DNA from: an uncultured Selenomonas sp.
GTDB lineage: Bacteria; Bacillota; Negativicutes; Selenomonadales; Selenomonadaceae
Reading direction: 5' to 3'
Length of the DNA: 6,360 bases
Assembly: GCA_947097535.1 (NCBI GenBank)
Contig: CAMURM010000102.1
Span: forward strand, 1 to 6,360
Below are positions 5,504-6,360 of the stretch, piece after piece. The translations under genes were made by a program, and so were the position numbers. Position 1 is the stretch's first letter, and every line of letters begins with the position of its first letter. The notes under the pieces were generated by a model, which worked only from the letters and a program-made list of their open reading frames with translations, was not told where the DNA came from and searched no databases.

Positions 5504-6360
5504 ATGCAGGAGTTTTCTTTTCATTGTCCGACAGAGATCGTATTTGGCCGCGGCGTCGAAGAGCGCACGGCGGAGCTTCTTCGAAAGTACGGCGCACATC
5601 GCGTCTTTATCGTTTACGGCGGCGGCAGTGTCATCAAGAGCGGGCTGCTCGCGCGCGTCGAACGCGTCATCACGGCGGCGGGCCTTGCCTTCTCCGTTCG
5701 GGGCGGCGTGCGGCCGAATCCGCGCCTTTCGTTTGCGCGTGAGGCCGTGCGCGAGGCGATGGACTTCGAGGCGGACTTCCTTCTCGCCGTCGGCGGCGGC
5801 AGCGTCATCGACACGGCGAAGGCCATCGCGCATGGCGCGGCGAATCCCGAAACCGATATCTGGGATTTCTGGTCGGGCAAGAAAGAGCTCAAAAAGAGCC
5901 TGCCTGTCGGCGTCATCTTGACGCTTCCTGCGGCGGGCAGCGAGACGAGCGATTCCTCCGTGCTGACGAATGAGGAAACGGGCGAGAAAGCGGGACTGCC
6001 GTCGCCGTTCAACCGCCCGACGTTTGCCATTTTGAACCCCGAGCTCGCCTTTTCCCTGTCCTCGCCGCAGCTTGCGGCAGGCATCGCCGACATCGTCATG
6101 CACACGCTTGAGCGCTACATGACGCATACGGAAGGCAACGAATTCACCGATCTCCTCGCCGAAGCGCTCCTGCAGAATGTTGCGAAGTACGCGCCCGTAG
6201 TCCTCGCGCATCACAAGAACTACGAGGCGATGAGCGAGATCATGTGGTGCGGCACGATCTCGCACTGCGGACTCACGGGACTCGGCCGTGACAAGGATTT
6301 CTCCGTGCACAAGCTCGGTCATGCGCTGTCGGCACGCTACGACACGAACCACGGCGAGTC
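5504..6360 (+). CDS. Iron-containing alcohol dehydrogenase, YqhD/butanol-dehydrogenase type (3' end outside window)
   Basis: Role: cytosolic metal-dependent group III alcohol dehydrogenase that interconverts aldehydes and alcohols with NAD(P)H, as in fermentative redox balancing or aldehyde detoxification. Seen: 285 codons of an expected 385-390. The N-terminal dinucleotide fold has PTEIVFGRG (9-17), VYGGGSVIKSG (37-47) and VGGGSVIDTAK (96-106). The C-terminal helical domain has metal ligands Asp196 and His200 (GIADIVMHTLE), His269 (VHKLGH) and His283 (TNHGE), with the 14-residue spacing between the last two seen in FucO and YqhD. The YGGGS motif is that of the YqhD/BDH branch, many of whose members prefer NADPH; that preference is inferred here. 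The family loop usually written GSEMNxxAVITN is GSETSDSSVLTN, a variant I believe occurs in some anaerobe homologues. All four ligands are present, so the enzyme should be active. The substrate is not assignable. Confidence 0.93.
   Translation, partial: MQEFSFHCPTEIVFGRGVEERTAELLRKYGAHRVFIVYGGGSVIKSGLLARVERVITAAGLAFSVRGGVRPNPRLSFAREAVREAMDFEADFLLAVGGGSVIDTAKAIAHGAANPETDIWDFWSGKKELKKSLPVGVILTLPAAGSETSDSSVLTNEETGEKAGLPSPFNRPTFAILNPELAFSLSSPQLAAGIADIVMHTLERYMTHTEGNEFTDLLAEALLQNVAKYAPVVLAHHKNYEAMSEIMWCGTISHCGLTGLGRDKDFSVHKLGHALSARYDTNHGE

Noticed and set aside
5111..6352. Long minus-strand open frame (413 codons) opposite the end of the membrane-protein gene and the alcohol dehydrogenase
   Set aside because: It is rich in Arg/Ala and mirrors the high-GC third positions of the dehydrogenase, which has all family motifs and metal ligands on the + strand. 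No family signature was seen in the minus frame.

Overview
The window looks like the chromosome of a Gram-negative-type Firmicute of the class Negativicutes, most likely a Selenomonas relative. This is an inference. It rests on two outer-membrane TonB-dependent receptors combined with moderately high GC coding sequence, strong AGGAGG-type ribosome binding sites and a clostridial-style iron-containing alcohol dehydrogenase. No rRNA, tRNA, CRISPR array, insertion sequence or phage gene is visible. All supported genes are on the + strand.

Layout: (1) Bases 1-80 are the last 25 codons and stop of a gene that starts outside the window. Its C-terminus resembles the end of a periplasmic siderophore/heme/cobalamin ABC-transporter binding protein. 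(2) A 154-bp leader (81-234) carries a candidate promoter, an inverted repeat and a short palindrome. (3) Two tandem paralogous TonB-dependent receptors (235-2148 and 2176-4167) are separated by only 27 bp. The second copy has its own copy of the Shine-Dalgarno leader. They form one transcription unit that ends at a strong intrinsic terminator (about 4181-4214). (4) A separate unit starts with a near-consensus sigma-70-type promoter (4337-4366). It encodes an unrecognised single-pass membrane-anchored protein (4407-5417) whose tail holds seven tandem Trp-x-x triplets rich in Asp. (5) After an 86-bp gap with a perfect palindrome comes the first 285 codons of a YqhD/butanol-dehydrogenase-type iron-containing alcohol dehydrogenase (5504 to the window end).

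The left part reads as an outer-membrane uptake locus. The two receptors would bring an iron complex, heme or corrinoid into the periplasm using TonB energy, and the upstream binding protein, if correctly identified, would pass it to an inner-membrane ABC transporter. The receptors keep a nearly unchanged TonB box and plug but differ in predicted extracellular loops, which suggests duplication followed by ligand or antigenic diversification. The right part (membrane protein and alcohol dehydrogenase) shows no obvious functional link to uptake.

I did not find a convincing new multi-gene system. The most unusual items are the Trp/Asp triplet-repeat membrane protein and the loop-diversified receptor pair.
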